A program made the translations under genes and the position numbers. 64,000 nucleotides of DNA from SB25 sp050180705 (GTDB lineage: Bacteria > Bacteroidota > Bacteroidia > Bacteroidales > Tenuifilaceae), in contig JBFXDX010000013.1 of NCBI GenBank assembly GCA_050180705.1, forward strand, positions 81,562-145,561. Reading direction: 5' to 3'. Numbering within the stretch: position 1 is the stretch's first letter; every line of letters starts with the position of its first letter. The notes beneath the pieces were generated by a model. That model searched no databases. It was given only the letters and a program-made list of their open reading frames with translations, and was not told the origin of the DNA. Shown piece by piece: positions 54,421 through 63,947 of this stretch.

Positions 54421-56904
54421 ATGTTGAATGTATTCCCATCGTCCTTTGAGCAGAAGGTCGGATTTGATAAAGTGCGCGAGCTGGTAGTGGCCAAATGTCT
54501 TTGTCCTTTAGGGGCGGCTAAAGTGTCTGCTGTTGAGTTTGAATTTAATTTTGGTTTAATTGAGAGTTTAATCAATCAGGTTGATGAGATGAAATCAATC
54601 TGCTTAATGGAGAACTCATTTCCTATTGATAATTACTACGACCTAACACCTTCGCTAAATAAAATTGCTAAAGTAGGAACTTGGCTCGACGAGATTGAAC
54701 TGCAAAATCTAAAACGTTCACTCGAAACCATTAAGTCAATCCTTGCTTTTCTGAAAAAAGTTTCGGAAAAGTATCCCAGCATTGCAGAGTTAGCAACAAC
54801 AGTTGCTTATTATCCTTATGTGGTTGAGCGAATCGATTCAATACTTGACAGATTTGGACGAATAAAAGATAATGCCTCACCTGAACTGGCCAAGATACGT
54901 TCAGCAATCGCGGCAAAGCAAGGTTCAGTTTCAAAGTTGGTTCAGAGTATTTTGAGGAATGCCCGTGAGCAGGGTGTGGTTGAGCAAGATGTTACTCCTT
55001 CAATTCGCGAGGGTAGGGTGGTTATTCCTGTTTCAGCAGCCAATAAGCGGAAACTTAAGGGAATTGTTCACGACGAATCGGCAACAGGTAAAACCGTATT
55101 TATAGAGCCGGTTGAAGTTGTGGAGTTGAATAACGAGATTCGTGAACTTGAGTACGACGAGCGTCGTGAGATTATTCGAATTTTGGTGGATTTTGCCGAT
55201 AGCATTCGTCCATATCTTCCAGAATTATTGTCTGCCTACGATTTTCTTGGGACTATAGATTTTATAAGGGCTAAGGCATTGTTTGCAGTTGAGTATCACG
55301 GAGCAAAGCCAATCTTAAAGAATTCCACTGGAACATACTTGCGTCAGGCAAAGCATCCAATTCTACTTAAAAGTTTAAAGCGAGAGGGTAAGGAAATTGT
55401 TCCGCTCGATATTGAGGTTAATCAGCAAAATCGAATTCTGCTGATCTCTGGGCCAAATGCAGGTGGAAAATCCGTTTGTTTAAAAACCTTTGGGTTACTT
55501 CAGTATATGCTTCAGTGTGGATTTTTGCCTTGTACTTTGGAGAATTCCGAAATGGGTATCTACAGGAATATCTTTATCGATATTGGAGATGAGCAGTCCA
55601 TCGAGAATGATTTGAGTACTTACAGTTCTCATCTCCTCAATATGAAGCATTTTCTTAGGAATGCACAGAAGGAAACCTTGGTTTTGATCGATGAGTTTGG
55701 TGCGGGAACCGAGCCAATGGCAGGTGGCGCAATTGCCGAGGCAATTTTGAAGCAATTGTGCGATGTGGGCGCTTTTGGCGTTGTTACAACGCACTACTCC
55801 AACTTAAAACACTTTGCCGCCAATACCGATGGTGTAATCAATGGTGCAATGCTTTTCGATAATGCCAAAATTGAGCCTTTGTTTAAGTTGGAGATTGGTA
55901 AGCCCGGAAGCAGTTTTGCCTTTGAGATTGCCCGTAAGATCGGTTTGCCCGATACCGTCTTAAATGATGCTGGTAGCAAGGTGGGTGAGGACTATATCAC
56001 TTTTGAGAAGCATTTAAGGGAGATTTCGCGCGATAAGCGTTACTGGGAAAAGAAGCGCGATAATATTAGGATAGCCAATAAGAAAACCGAGGAGGTTACC
56101 GATAAACTCGAAAAGGAATTGGCTGCGTTAAAGGAGCAACGCAAGGAGATATTGGCAAATGCCAAAAAGGAAGCACAAGCAATACTTGCAGAGGCCAATA
56201 AGCAAATTGAAAATACTATTCGAACAATAAAGGAGGCCAATGCTGCCAAAGAGCAAACCAAGCAAGTTCGTGAAGAGTTGGATAAGTTCAAGAAAGAGGT
56301 TGAGGAAATTAAGGTTCACGATGAAACAATAGATCGTAAGATTGAGCAAATCAAACGTCGTCAGGAGCGCAAGCAGCAGCGTAAAGATGATTCAAAAAAT
56401 GTTGAATCGATTCCAGAAAAGGAGGATCTGAAAGAAATTGGTATTGGCGATAAGGTTAAAATTGCAGGGCAAAGCCTTATGGGCGAGGTGGTGTCGCTCT
56501 CAAGCCAATCTGCTTCGGTGGCATTTGGTAATATGATTACTGTTGTTCAACTGGATAGATTAGAAAAGATATCCACCAACGAGTTCCGCAAGGCAAATAA
56601 AACTGTTGAACAACCAACTACAGGTGCAGGTTTTGATACCTATAAGCGTAGGCTAAACTTTAAATCCGATATCGATATTCGTGGGTATAGGGCAGATGAG
56701 GCCATTGAATCAGTTCAGGATTTGATTGACGATGCATTGATGTTAAGTATTTCTCGTGTTAGGATTCTTCACGGCAAGGGGAATGGAATTTTACGTCAGG
56801 TAATTCGCGATTATCTCCGTAATGCTCCGGGTGTAAAATCCTATGCCGACGAGCATATAGAGTTTGGCGGTACTGGAATCACTATTGTCGATATAGATAT
56901 ATAG
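54421..56904 (+). CDS. mutS2: MutS2 endonuclease/ribosome-rescue ATPase
   Basis: An 827-residue MutS2: core and clamp domains at ~1-300, ABC-type ATPase with Walker A GPNAGGKSVCLKT at ~345 and Walker B LVLIDEFGAGTEP, a long charged coiled coil (~520-640), KOW-like region, and C-terminal Smr nuclease domain at ~755-827 (DIRGYRADEAIESVQDLIDD, RILHGKGNGILRQ). Known MutS2 roles are suppression of recombination and splitting collided ribosomes. All key motifs are intact. Confidence 0.94.
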   Translation: MLNVFPSSFEQKVGFDKVRELVVAKCLCPLGAAKVSAVEFEFNFGLIESLINQVDEMKSICLMENSFPIDNYYDLTPSLNKIAKVGTWLDEIELQNLKRSLETIKSILAFLKKVSEKYPSIAELATTVAYYPYVVERIDSILDRFGRIKDNASPELAKIRSAIAAKQGSVSKLVQSILRNAREQGVVEQDVTPSIREGRVVIPVSAANKRKLKGIVHDESATGKTVFIEPVEVVELNNEIRELEYDERREIIRILVDFADSIRPYLPELLSAYDFLGTIDFIRAKALFAVEYHGAKPILKNSTGTYLRQAKHPILLKSLKREGKEIVPLDIEVNQQNRILLISGPNAGGKSVCLKTFGLLQYMLQCGFLPCTLENSEMGIYRNIFIDIGDEQSIENDLSTYSSHLLNMKHFLRNAQKETLVLIDEFGAGTEPMAGGAIAEAILKQLCDVGAFGVVTTHYSNLKHFAANTDGVINGAMLFDNAKIEPLFKLEIGKPGSSFAFEIARKIGLPDTVLNDAGSKVGEDYITFEKHLREISRDKRYWEKKRDNIRIANKKTEEVTDKLEKELAALKEQRKEILANAKKEAQAILAEANKQIENTIRTIKEANAAKEQTKQVREELDKFKKEVEEIKVHDETIDRKIEQIKRRQERKQQRKDDSKNVESIPEKEDLKEIGIGDKVKIAGQSLMGEVVSLSSQSASVAFGNMITVVQLDRLEKISTNEFRKANKTVEQPTTGAGFDTYKRRLNFKSDIDIRGYRADEAIESVQDLIDDALMLSISRVRILHGKGNGILRQVIRDYLRNAPGVKSYADEHIEFGGTGITIVDIDI

Positions 56905-56987
56905 ACTTTTTCTTTATTAGTAACTCTCTATTTCTTCGATGTAAAATGTTCTAATTTTTTATTATTTTAGTACCAAACATTACAAAA

Positions 56988-58310
56988 TTGGAACTGCTGA
57001 TTTATACGCGAAATTTAACTCCTCGGGTTGAGTATATTTTTCGTTTTATTTTTAAGGATATACTTAGAATTAATTATCGCGTAACAACGTCAATTACTGA
57101 AGCACAGGGATATTATGGCCCATTAATGTCCTATTCGCATCAAAAATTTGATCGAGGATTGCAGATTGTTCCTAATGGTCTATTAACCGAGAGTGGGGTT
57201 AGGCATCACTCCTTTGAGGTTTTGAATTGGGATGGTTTACCTGCATTTCCATTGACAGCACCAGATACAGAAATCCCGTTTGATATTTTTTCAGCATCAT
57301 TTTACCTTATCACGAGGTACGAGGAGTATACATGTTCGAGGTTTAAACTCGATAAGCATGGACGTTTCGGTTACTTGTTGAGTATTGCATCGCAGAATGG
57401 CTTTTTGCATTTATCCATTGTCGATTTGTGGGCATATAAACTACTTGATATTTTTAAGGCACGTAATTTTTCATTAACCATAAAACAACGAAAGTTTAAG
57501 CAAATAACGACACTCGATTTGGACTCGGCTTATGCAATTAAAAGCAAAGGCCTTCTTCGTATGTTTTTGTCTTCTTTAAAATCCATGTTAGCAGGTCGAA
57601 ATCCTGCATTTGTAAAAAGAATTAAGGTTTCGATGGGATTAAGCATCGATCCATTCGATATTTATGATGAGTTGTTTGATATACTACCAATATCTCCTCA
57701 AACAATTTGGTTTGTGCATGCTGGAAGATGGGGCAAGTACGATAAATCTATACCAATAAACTCATCTTCAATGAAAATTTTGGTAAATCGTTTAGCCGAA
57801 AAATTCAGGATTGGAATTCACCCTTCGTATAGTTCATTTTTAAACGAGCAAAAAACGCGTTCAGAGTTGTCCGAATTGGTTGATGCTTTAGATCAATCGG
57901 TTGCTTGTAGCCGACAGCATTATTTGAGGATTCGAGTTCCTCAAACTTACCGTATTCTCCAAAAAATGGGGATCACGGAAGATTATTCTATGGGCTATAG
58001 CGATAACTTTGGATTTAGAGCGGGTACTTGCACACCCTTCATTTTTTATGATTTGCTTGCTGAGCAAACGTTAAGTATAAAGGTTATTCCGTTTCAGGTA
58101 ATGGATTCGGCATTGGTACGAAGCCGTGTATCTCCAGATGAGTCTCATAAAATTATACAGCAACTGATTGATAGCGTGAAACAGGTCGACGGAACTTTTG
58201 TGAGTGTTTGGCATGTCGATTATCTCTCTGGTTATGAGCAGAGCAAAGGCTGGTTCGATTCGCTAAAGAAGATGTTAATGTACTTAAGAAGTTTTCAAAA
58301 TGCGAATTGA
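56988..58310 (+). CDS. DUF7033/polysaccharide deacetylase-like protein
   Basis: A 440-residue protein resembling Bacteroidota proteins of the DUF7033 plus polysaccharide-deacetylase type. An N-terminal domain (~1-150) contains YGPLMSYSH and FLITRYEEY-like segments; a second domain has TLDLDSAYAIKSKG (the Asp pair of the NodB fold), SIDPFDIYDEL, GIHPSYSS (His of the metal site) and RVPQTYRIL. Probably acts on a surface or cell-wall glycan. It begins with TTG and its last 11 bases overlap the start of the next gene, indicating coupled translation. Confidence 0.7.
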   Translation: MELLIYTRNLTPRVEYIFRFIFKDILRINYRVTTSITEAQGYYGPLMSYSHQKFDRGLQIVPNGLLTESGVRHHSFEVLNWDGLPAFPLTAPDTEIPFDIFSASFYLITRYEEYTCSRFKLDKHGRFGYLLSIASQNGFLHLSIVDLWAYKLLDIFKARNFSLTIKQRKFKQITTLDLDSAYAIKSKGLLRMFLSSLKSMLAGRNPAFVKRIKVSMGLSIDPFDIYDELFDILPISPQTIWFVHAGRWGKYDKSIPINSSSMKILVNRLAEKFRIGIHPSYSSFLNEQKTRSELSELVDALDQSVACSRQHYLRIRVPQTYRILQKMGITEDYSMGYSDNFGFRAGTCTPFIFYDLLAEQTLSIKVIPFQVMDSALVRSRVSPDESHKIIQQLIDSVKQVDGTFVSVWHVDYLSGYEQSKGWFDSLKKMLMYLRSFQNAN

Positions 58311-59220
58311 GTACCTAAATCGTTCTGCAATCGATGATAAACGTTGGAATATTTGTATTGACAGGGCTGTCAATGGAATTGTGTATGCATATACTTGGTA
58401 TTTAGATATTGTATCACCCAATTGGGGTGCTTTGGTTGGTGATGATTACGATTATATATTTCCATTGCCTGTGTTAAGACGTTTTGGTGTTAATGTGTTG
58501 CAGCAGCCTTTGTTTACACAGCAGCTCGGCTTATTTTCTCGAAAGCATATCACTCCGGAAGTTTTGGATGCGTTCTTGTTGAATATCCCGAAGCACTATA
58601 GATATGTTAATATCCATTTGAATACATTGAATAAGTGCGAATCCAGTTTATCATGCAAAGAAAGGGTGACCTACCAGCTCGAATTGGTATCAACTTTTAA
58701 TAAAATTCAGTCTAAATATAGCCAGAATACGCGGCGGAATAATCTAAAAGCAATAGCATTGGGGGTGAGTGTTGTTCCTGGCGTTGATGTTGAAAGTTTT
58801 CTGGATCTTTTTATTGCCAATAATCCTGTTAAGTTTTCTGGCAAAAAGTATTTTCAAATTAGGCAGATTGTAGAGATCGTAATACAAAAGGGATTAGGTG
58901 AGATTGTTGGTGCATATATTGGAGGAACGCTTTGTGCATCGGCCTTTATAGTAAAAAGTAATGGTAAACTGATTTATCTTTTTGCATGTTCAAGTCCTGT
59001 TGGTCTAAAAAATAGAGCAATGTTTGCTATTGTTGATCAGTTGATTCGCTGGAATGCAGAAAGTCATCGGGTTCTTGATTTTGAGGGATCAATGATTCCT
59101 TCTGTCGCTCGTTTTTATGCAGGGTTTGGAGCCGAACCTTGTAATTATTGGAATGTAGTGATTGATCGATTGCCATTTTATGTTCGAATCCTGTTTAGAG
59201 TTAAAGAATTGATTAGATAA
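58300..59220 (+). CDS. FemAB/GNAT-like acyltransferase
   Basis: A 306-residue cytoplasmic acyltransferase with the double GNAT fold of FemAB or BioF2-like enzymes: NGIVYAYTWYLDIVSPNWGAL near the N-terminus (a standard pattern for this group), then the second fold containing SGKKYFQIRQ, GEIVGAYIGGTLCASAFIV and RVLDFEGSMIPSVARFYAGFG. Likely transfers an amino acid or acyl group to a glycan or lipid precursor. It overlaps the deacetylase-like gene and precedes a GNAT gene, so the three probably share one pathway (inference). Confidence 0.7.
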   Translation: MRIEYLNRSAIDDKRWNICIDRAVNGIVYAYTWYLDIVSPNWGALVGDDYDYIFPLPVLRRFGVNVLQQPLFTQQLGLFSRKHITPEVLDAFLLNIPKHYRYVNIHLNTLNKCESSLSCKERVTYQLELVSTFNKIQSKYSQNTRRNNLKAIALGVSVVPGVDVESFLDLFIANNPVKFSGKKYFQIRQIVEIVIQKGLGEIVGAYIGGTLCASAFIVKSNGKLIYLFACSSPVGLKNRAMFAIVDQLIRWNAESHRVLDFEGSMIPSVARFYAGFGAEPCNYWNVVIDRLPFYVRILFRVKELIR

Positions 59221-59240
59221 ATATATTTATTAAAAATATT

Positions 59241-60332
59241 ATGATTACAATTTCACGGTTAACAGTTCGAGAATTATCAATTTTTGTGAATGATACAGCC
59301 CTTGCTGATAGAGAATTATTGCCAATTAGTAGAATGCGGGCAATGTCGTTTATGGCGAATCCCAGAGCCGATTCATCCGATGTGGTGATGTATCTTGCCT
59401 ATGATTTCGAAAAACTGATTGGGTACAGAACTGTATTACCAGATATTGCTTATGTTGAGGGCGTTCCTGTTAAGGTTGTGTGGCTGAGTGGTTCGTGGGT
59501 TCATCCCGATTATCGACGACGAGGCATATCTTCGGAATTGCTTAACGCTATTAACGAAGATTGGGAGCAGCGGGTGCTTACATCCAATTTTGCACCATAT
59601 GCTAAGAGTGTTTACGACAAAACGCATAATTTTCAATCAATTGCTAAATCTAAAGGTATGCGGTTCTACTTAAAATCAATCTTCCTAAGAACGCATAGTC
59701 ATGGTCAACACAATTTCTTAACATCTTTTTTTGTGGAACGTTTTATTAACTTTTTTAATGTCACTTGTTTATTCCGAAATTTTTTGCGGCTTCCACATGG
59801 TGTTGAATTGGAGTATTTTGTTCGTCCCGATAATGAGTTAAGCTCAATGTTCGAGGAGGCAACAAATTCGACGGTAACAGGTCGTTCTAGAATTGAGTGG
59901 AATTGGATACTTCGTTTTCCTTGGGTTATGGCAGCTCCTTTGGGCGATAGAATTTCTTCAAAGTATTTTTTTGCATCGGCTATACCGTCGTTCAATCAGT
60001 ATATCATTAAAGTTTATAAGGATGGTGATATTGTTGGAATGCTACATATATTGCATAGTCATAGTAGATTGACGATTCCGTATTCGTTTTTCGATGCTAA
60101 GAACTCCGATATTATGGCCAAGATTGTTTTGCTTCATGCTCATAAATTGAAGGCTGCTTATATTACTACGTACAACCCAAAATTGATAGAGGGGTTAAAG
60201 CATTATAGAATGTATTTCATTGGTGTTTCCGATCGAAAACGAGAATATTTGGCTACGAACTATTTGGCCGAGAAGTTAAAAGGTTCTGCAATTCAGTTTC
60301 GCGATGGCGATGGCGATTGTGCGTTTGTATAG
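59241..60332 (+). CDS. GNAT-family N-acetyltransferase
   Basis: A 363-residue acetyltransferase. The N-terminal half is a standard GNAT domain: IGYRTVLPDI, VVWLSGSWVHPDYRRRGISSELL (acetyl-CoA-binding V-x-P-x-x-R-x-x-G-x-G/A pattern), then YAKSVYDKTHNFQSIAK. The C-terminal half (~160-363) is a second, less conserved domain. It likely acetylates an amine on the same surface compound as the two upstream genes. It ends inside a palindromic terminator. Confidence 0.75.
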   Translation: MITISRLTVRELSIFVNDTALADRELLPISRMRAMSFMANPRADSSDVVMYLAYDFEKLIGYRTVLPDIAYVEGVPVKVVWLSGSWVHPDYRRRGISSELLNAINEDWEQRVLTSNFAPYAKSVYDKTHNFQSIAKSKGMRFYLKSIFLRTHSHGQHNFLTSFFVERFINFFNVTCLFRNFLRLPHGVELEYFVRPDNELSSMFEEATNSTVTGRSRIEWNWILRFPWVMAAPLGDRISSKYFFASAIPSFNQYIIKVYKDGDIVGMLHILHSHSRLTIPYSFFDAKNSDIMAKIVLLHAHKLKAAYITTYNPKLIEGLKHYRMYFIGVSDRKREYLATNYLAEKLKGSAIQFRDGDGDCAFV

Positions 60333-60352
60333 CCATGATTCATGGCTATACA
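60326..60352. terminator. Perfect palindromic terminator across a stop codon
   Basis: TGTATAGCCATGA then T then its exact reverse complement (13-bp stem, 1-nt centre). It includes the TAG of the GNAT gene and lies 6 bp before the end of the convergent ftsE gene. A long T-run is lacking, but the stem is strong. Confidence 0.7.
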
Positions 60353-60358
60353 AGTAGT

Positions 60359-61063
60359 CTATTCCATCAGGCTTTCAAAATCTATCTCGCTTGTAGTCTC
60401 GGTTTCAATAAGTTTTCCCTTTTCGCATTTTATGGTGCGTCCTGGAAATTTCTTTATGAGTTGATGATTATGAGTAGCCATTATTACCGATTTGCCATTT
60501 ACTGCTATATCCTGAAGTATTTGCATGATTCCCTCCGAGGTCTCAATATCTAGGTTTCCGGTAGGCTCATCAGCTAGAATTAAATCGGGATTATTTAGCA
60601 GTGCGCGTGCAATAACCACTCTTTGTTGTTCTCCACCCGATAGTTGGTGTGGCATTTTGTAATCCTTAAATTTTAACCCAACCATCTCTAAAACATCGGC
60701 AATTCTTTGTTTTATTTCGGTTTTGTTTTTCCATCCGGTAGACTTTAGAACAAAAAGAAGATTGTCGTAAACGCTACGGTCGGTCAGCAGTTGAAAATCC
60801 TGAAATACGATTCCAATTTTTCGTCGGAGAAGAGGAATTTGCTTGCGTTTTAACTTTTTCAGGTCAAAGTTGCAGACCATACCATCGCCATCTTTCATGG
60901 CAAGTTCGGCTGTGATTGTTTTAATTAGGCTGGTTTTACCGCTTCCAACTCTTCCAACTATGTAAATAAACTCGCCTTTCGATACAGTAAGATTAACGTC
61001 GGAAAGAATAAGGTTATCTTCCTGAAAAATGTTAGCATTCTTAATTTCAATCACCTCTTCCAT
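60359..61063 (-). CDS. ftsE: FtsE-like cell-division ABC ATPase
   Basis: A 234-residue ABC ATPase: Walker A GRVGSGKTSL, signature LSGGEQQRVVIARAL, Walker B LILADEPTGNLD, switch His in MATHNHQL. The overall pattern (Q-loop in VFQDFQLLTDRSVYDNL) matches FtsE, which acts with FtsX in septum formation and peptidoglycan hydrolase activation. FtsX is not adjacent, as in many Bacteroidota. A LolD-type role is possible but the Q-loop favours FtsE. Confidence 0.85.
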   Translation of the reverse strand: MEEVIEIKNANIFQEDNLILSDVNLTVSKGEFIYIVGRVGSGKTSLIKTITAELAMKDGDGMVCNFDLKKLKRKQIPLLRRKIGIVFQDFQLLTDRSVYDNLLFVLKSTGWKNKTEIKQRIADVLEMVGLKFKDYKMPHQLSGGEQQRVVIARALLNNPDLILADEPTGNLDIETSEGIMQILQDIAVNGKSVIMATHNHQLIKKFPGRTIKCEKGKLIETETTSEIDFESLME

Positions 61064-61139
61064 TTCGTACTTTCAACTATTGGTTTTGAGCAATAAAGAT
61101 AAATCCATTTTTTTTAGGTTCGCATTAAAAGGCGAACTT

Positions 61140-62357
61140 TTATTCCTTTAGCATGCCAGCAATAAATCCAGTTGTCCAGGCTGCCTGTAAATTATATCCT
61201 CCTGTTATGGCGTCAATGTCTAAAACTTCTCCAGCAAAATAAAGGTTTTTGCAAACTTTGCTTTGCATTGTATTTAGGTCGATGCTTTTTAAACTTACTC
61301 CGCCACAGGTCACAAACTCTTCTTTGAATGTTGATTTTCCGTTTACTGTATAGGTATCGTTTGAAAGTAATGTTACCATTTTGTTGATACCTTTTTTCCC
61401 CAGTTCACCCCATTTTTTTTGTTCAGGAAGATTATGCTTACCTAAAAGAAAAATCCATAAACGTTCAGGGAGGTTATATGGTCTGATATTCGATAAAATC
61501 TTATTAGGATGCTTATTTGCCAATTCAACTAGATAGTCGGTTATAAGTTCATTGTTTTGTTCATTAATCCAGTTTACCTGTACACTAAAATTGTAGTTTA
61601 CTTCATTTAGTGGCCTTGCACCGTACGATGATAATTTTAGTATTGCAGGTCCGCTCATTCCCCAATGTGTTATTAACAATGGACCATCCGCTTTGATCTT
61701 AGTTCCCTGTAAACTCACAATAGTGTTTTCAACAACAATTCCCATTAGTTGGGTGATTGCTTCATTGGGCATATTAAAGCTGAATAACGAAGGAACAGGC
61801 TTTTCTATTTGATGGTTTAATTCTTCAAGCCATTTAAATGAATCTGTTTTTGATGATCCGCCAGTAGTTACAATTACTTTATCGGCTGTTTCAGGTGAAT
61901 GATCAGTATTGATAAAATTAATTATCAGTTTGTCTCCTTTTGTGCTTACGTATTTTACGGTTTTTCCTGTTTCGATTCTAATTCCTAGTTTTTTCGATTG
62001 TTTCAAAAAACAGTCGATGATATTCTGCGAGTCTTGTGATCTGGGAAAAATGCAGTTATCGCTTTGAGTTACGAGAGGTACTCCTCTCGATTCAAACCAT
62101 TTTATTGTGTCGAAATTGCTGAATGTGTAGAAGGCTTTTTTTAAATTTCGTCCACCTCGTGGATATGCAGTAATAAGTTCGTCAATGGTTTCGCAGCCAT
62201 TTGTTACATTGCATCTTCCACCTCCCGATACTTTTACCTTCGATAGCACTTTGTGCGATTTCTCATAGATAGTAACATTGGCATTTGGAAAATTCTCCTT
62301 TACTGCAATTGCCGAAAAGAAACCGGCAGCACCTCCTCCTATAATTCCTACACGCAT
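61140..62357 (-). CDS. BaiN/YhiN (HI0933)-family FAD-dependent oxidoreductase
   Basis: A 405-residue flavoprotein of the HI0933/BaiN family. FAD dinucleotide motif GIIGGGAAGFFSAIAV, family signature SGGGRCNVTN, then PRSQDSQNI, VVTTGGSSK-like (VIVTTGGSSKTDS) and the C-terminal CGGVSLKSIDL and YFAGEVLDIDAITGGYNLQ. The physiological substrate is not settled for this family; it is implicated in bile-acid and other reductions in gut species. Single gene. Confidence 0.9.
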   Translation of the reverse strand: MRVGIIGGGAAGFFSAIAVKENFPNANVTIYEKSHKVLSKVKVSGGGRCNVTNGCETIDELITAYPRGGRNLKKAFYTFSNFDTIKWFESRGVPLVTQSDNCIFPRSQDSQNIIDCFLKQSKKLGIRIETGKTVKYVSTKGDKLIINFINTDHSPETADKVIVTTGGSSKTDSFKWLEELNHQIEKPVPSLFSFNMPNEAITQLMGIVVENTIVSLQGTKIKADGPLLITHWGMSGPAILKLSSYGARPLNEVNYNFSVQVNWINEQNNELITDYLVELANKHPNKILSNIRPYNLPERLWIFLLGKHNLPEQKKWGELGKKGINKMVTLLSNDTYTVNGKSTFKEEFVTCGGVSLKSIDLNTMQSKVCKNLYFAGEVLDIDAITGGYNLQAAWTTGFIAGMLKE

Positions 62358-62403
62358 AAAAAGTAATTCTGACTGAAAAGTGTGGCTTAATCTATTTTCT
62401 TTG

Positions 62404-62411
62404 CAAAGATA
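62404..62411 (-). promoter_or_regulatory. -7 box (TATCTTTG) for the BaiN/YhiN-family gene
   Basis: A minus-strand TAnnTTTG match 46 bp before the ATG. No -33 TTTG at standard spacing. Confidence 0.45.
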
Positions 62412-62463
62412 CTCAAAGTAAAGGGAGTTATTTACTTAATTTTTTCCTTAACCATAAAAGCCT

Positions 62464-62471
62464 TACTTTTG
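62464..62471 (+). promoter_or_regulatory. -7 box (TACTTTTG) for the THUMP methyltransferase gene
   Basis: A plus-strand TAnnTTTG match 46 bp before the TTG start codon at 62518. Confidence 0.4.
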
Positions 62472-62517
62472 AATGTTTTAAAATAGATTAAGGTTATCCA
62501 TTTAAATAAATATCATT

Positions 62518-63684
62518 TTGGAAAAATTCGAGATAATTGCAACCACTCTATTTGGTCTAGAAGAGGTTCTCGCAAATGAACTTAGAGCGATTGGTGCTGA
62601 GGATGTTGAGGTGCTTAGTCGCGCTGTTCGTTTTAAAGGCGATAATGCATTGCTGTACAAAAGTAATCTGTTGTTGAGAACTGCCGTGAAAGTTTTAAAG
62701 CCTATCGATTCCTTTTATGCCGCAAACGAGAAACAACTATACGATAAGATTAAAAGAACAGATTGGGAGCAGTATTTTAGCTATAAGAAGACTTTTGCGA
62801 TTGATGCCAGTGTTCATAGCGAGGTATTTACGCATTCAAAGTATGTTGCGCTAAAAGCAAAGGATGCCATCGCCGATCAGTTCCGCGAGAAGTCTGGAAT
62901 TCGTCCTTCGGTAAACACCGAGAATCCCGATCTTAGAATCAATATTCATGTAAGCGATAGAGACGTGGTTGTTTCTCTCGACAGTTCTGGAGTTCCGCTA
63001 GGAATCCGAAACTATAAGCAGCAGCAAACTCAGGCACCTATAAGTGAAGTTCTTGCAGCTGGAATTATTCTCTTATCGGAATGGGATAAAAAGTGCGATT
63101 TTATTGATCCTATGTGCGGTTCTGGAACTTTTCCGATCGAGGCTGCATTAATAGCCAACAATATTCCTGCTGGACGAAATAGAGGTTTTGGATTTGAGAG
63201 TTGGATCGATTTTGATGAGAAAACTTGGGATGCAGTTAAGGCTGAAGCCGAATCGAAAATTGTTAGTTCCGATGTGAAAATTTTTGCTCAGGATATAGAT
63301 AATCGGGCAATTGATATTACCATTGCGAATGCTAAGCGGGCTGGGGTTAAGGGTATGATCACATTCGATCGTACCGATTTTTTTAACTCCTCGCATATTT
63401 GCGAAAAAGGGTTGGTGGTGATGAATCCTCCCTATGGAGAGCGGCTTCAGTTAGATGAGATAACCAATTTCTATAAGGAGATGGGATCTAGATTGAAGCA
63501 TTTTTATCAGGGATGCGATGCCTGGGTAATTAGCGCAAACTACGATGCGCTCAAAAATTTTGGACTTAGACCATCCCGAAAAATCAAATTGTTTAATGGC
63601 TCTCTTGAATGCCGCTTGCAGAAGTTTGAACTTTATAGAGGCAGTAAAAAGGCCAAAAATCTAGATGATGATGGAATAAATTAA
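62518..63684 (+). CDS. THUMP-domain RNA methyltransferase (RlmL N-terminal-like)
   Basis: A 388-residue SAM-dependent RNA guanine-N2 or similar methyltransferase. An N-terminal ferredoxin-like/THUMP region (~1-155: TLFGLEEVLANELRAIGAED, VSLDSSGVPLGIRNYK) is followed by the catalytic domain with SAM motif DPMCGSGTFPIEAAL at ~197 and catalytic NPPYGERL at ~303. Its size matches the RlmL/YcgI-like single-domain branch. It starts with TTG; no ATG upstream in frame. tRNA-Pro follows 76 bp later. Confidence 0.88.
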   Translation: MEKFEIIATTLFGLEEVLANELRAIGAEDVEVLSRAVRFKGDNALLYKSNLLLRTAVKVLKPIDSFYAANEKQLYDKIKRTDWEQYFSYKKTFAIDASVHSEVFTHSKYVALKAKDAIADQFREKSGIRPSVNTENPDLRINIHVSDRDVVVSLDSSGVPLGIRNYKQQQTQAPISEVLAAGIILLSEWDKKCDFIDPMCGSGTFPIEAALIANNIPAGRNRGFGFESWIDFDEKTWDAVKAEAESKIVSSDVKIFAQDIDNRAIDITIANAKRAGVKGMITFDRTDFFNSSHICEKGLVVMNPPYGERLQLDEITNFYKEMGSRLKHFYQGCDAWVISANYDALKNFGLRPSRKIKLFNGSLECRLQKFELYRGSKKAKNLDDDGIN

Positions 63685-63737
63685 CATACATTGACTAAAA
63701 AAGAGTACTAAAGATTTTCCAATTTGAAAAAAGGGAG

Positions 63738-63745
63738 TATTTTTG
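63738..63745 (+). promoter_or_regulatory. -7 box (TATTTTTG) for tRNA-Pro
   Basis: A TAnnTTTG match 15 bp before the tRNA 5' end. No -33 TTTG at standard spacing. Confidence 0.45.
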
Positions 63746-63760
63746 CAACGCATTTGCGAT

Positions 63761-63834
63761 CGGGGTGTGGCGCAGTTGGCTAGCGTACTTGCATGGGGTG
63801 CAAGTGGTCGACCGTTCGAGTCGGTTCACCCCGA
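63761..63834 (+). tRNA. tRNA-Pro(GGG)
   Basis: A 74-nt cloverleaf: acceptor CGGGGTG/CACCCCG, D arm GCGC/GCGT, anticodon stem CTTGC/GCAAG with loop ATGGGGT (anticodon GGG, reading CCC/CCU), 5-nt variable loop, T arm GACCG/CGGTT with loop TTCGAGT, discriminator A. The CCA end is not encoded (ACA follows). All stems pair. Confidence 0.93.
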
Positions 63835-63860
63835 CAATTCGGGATTTATCCCAAACCATT

Positions 63861-63892
63861 AGCCTGCAAATTATATGATTTGCAGGCTTTTA
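63861..63892 (+). terminator. Terminator after tRNA-Pro
   Basis: An 11-bp stem AGCCTGCAAAT/ATTTGCAGGCT with a 7-nt loop, followed by TTTATATTTT. Confidence 0.88.
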
Positions 63893-63947
63893 TATTTTAT
63901 GCATATCAATATCGATTGAACAATTTCAGTTAAAATGAGAACTAAAC

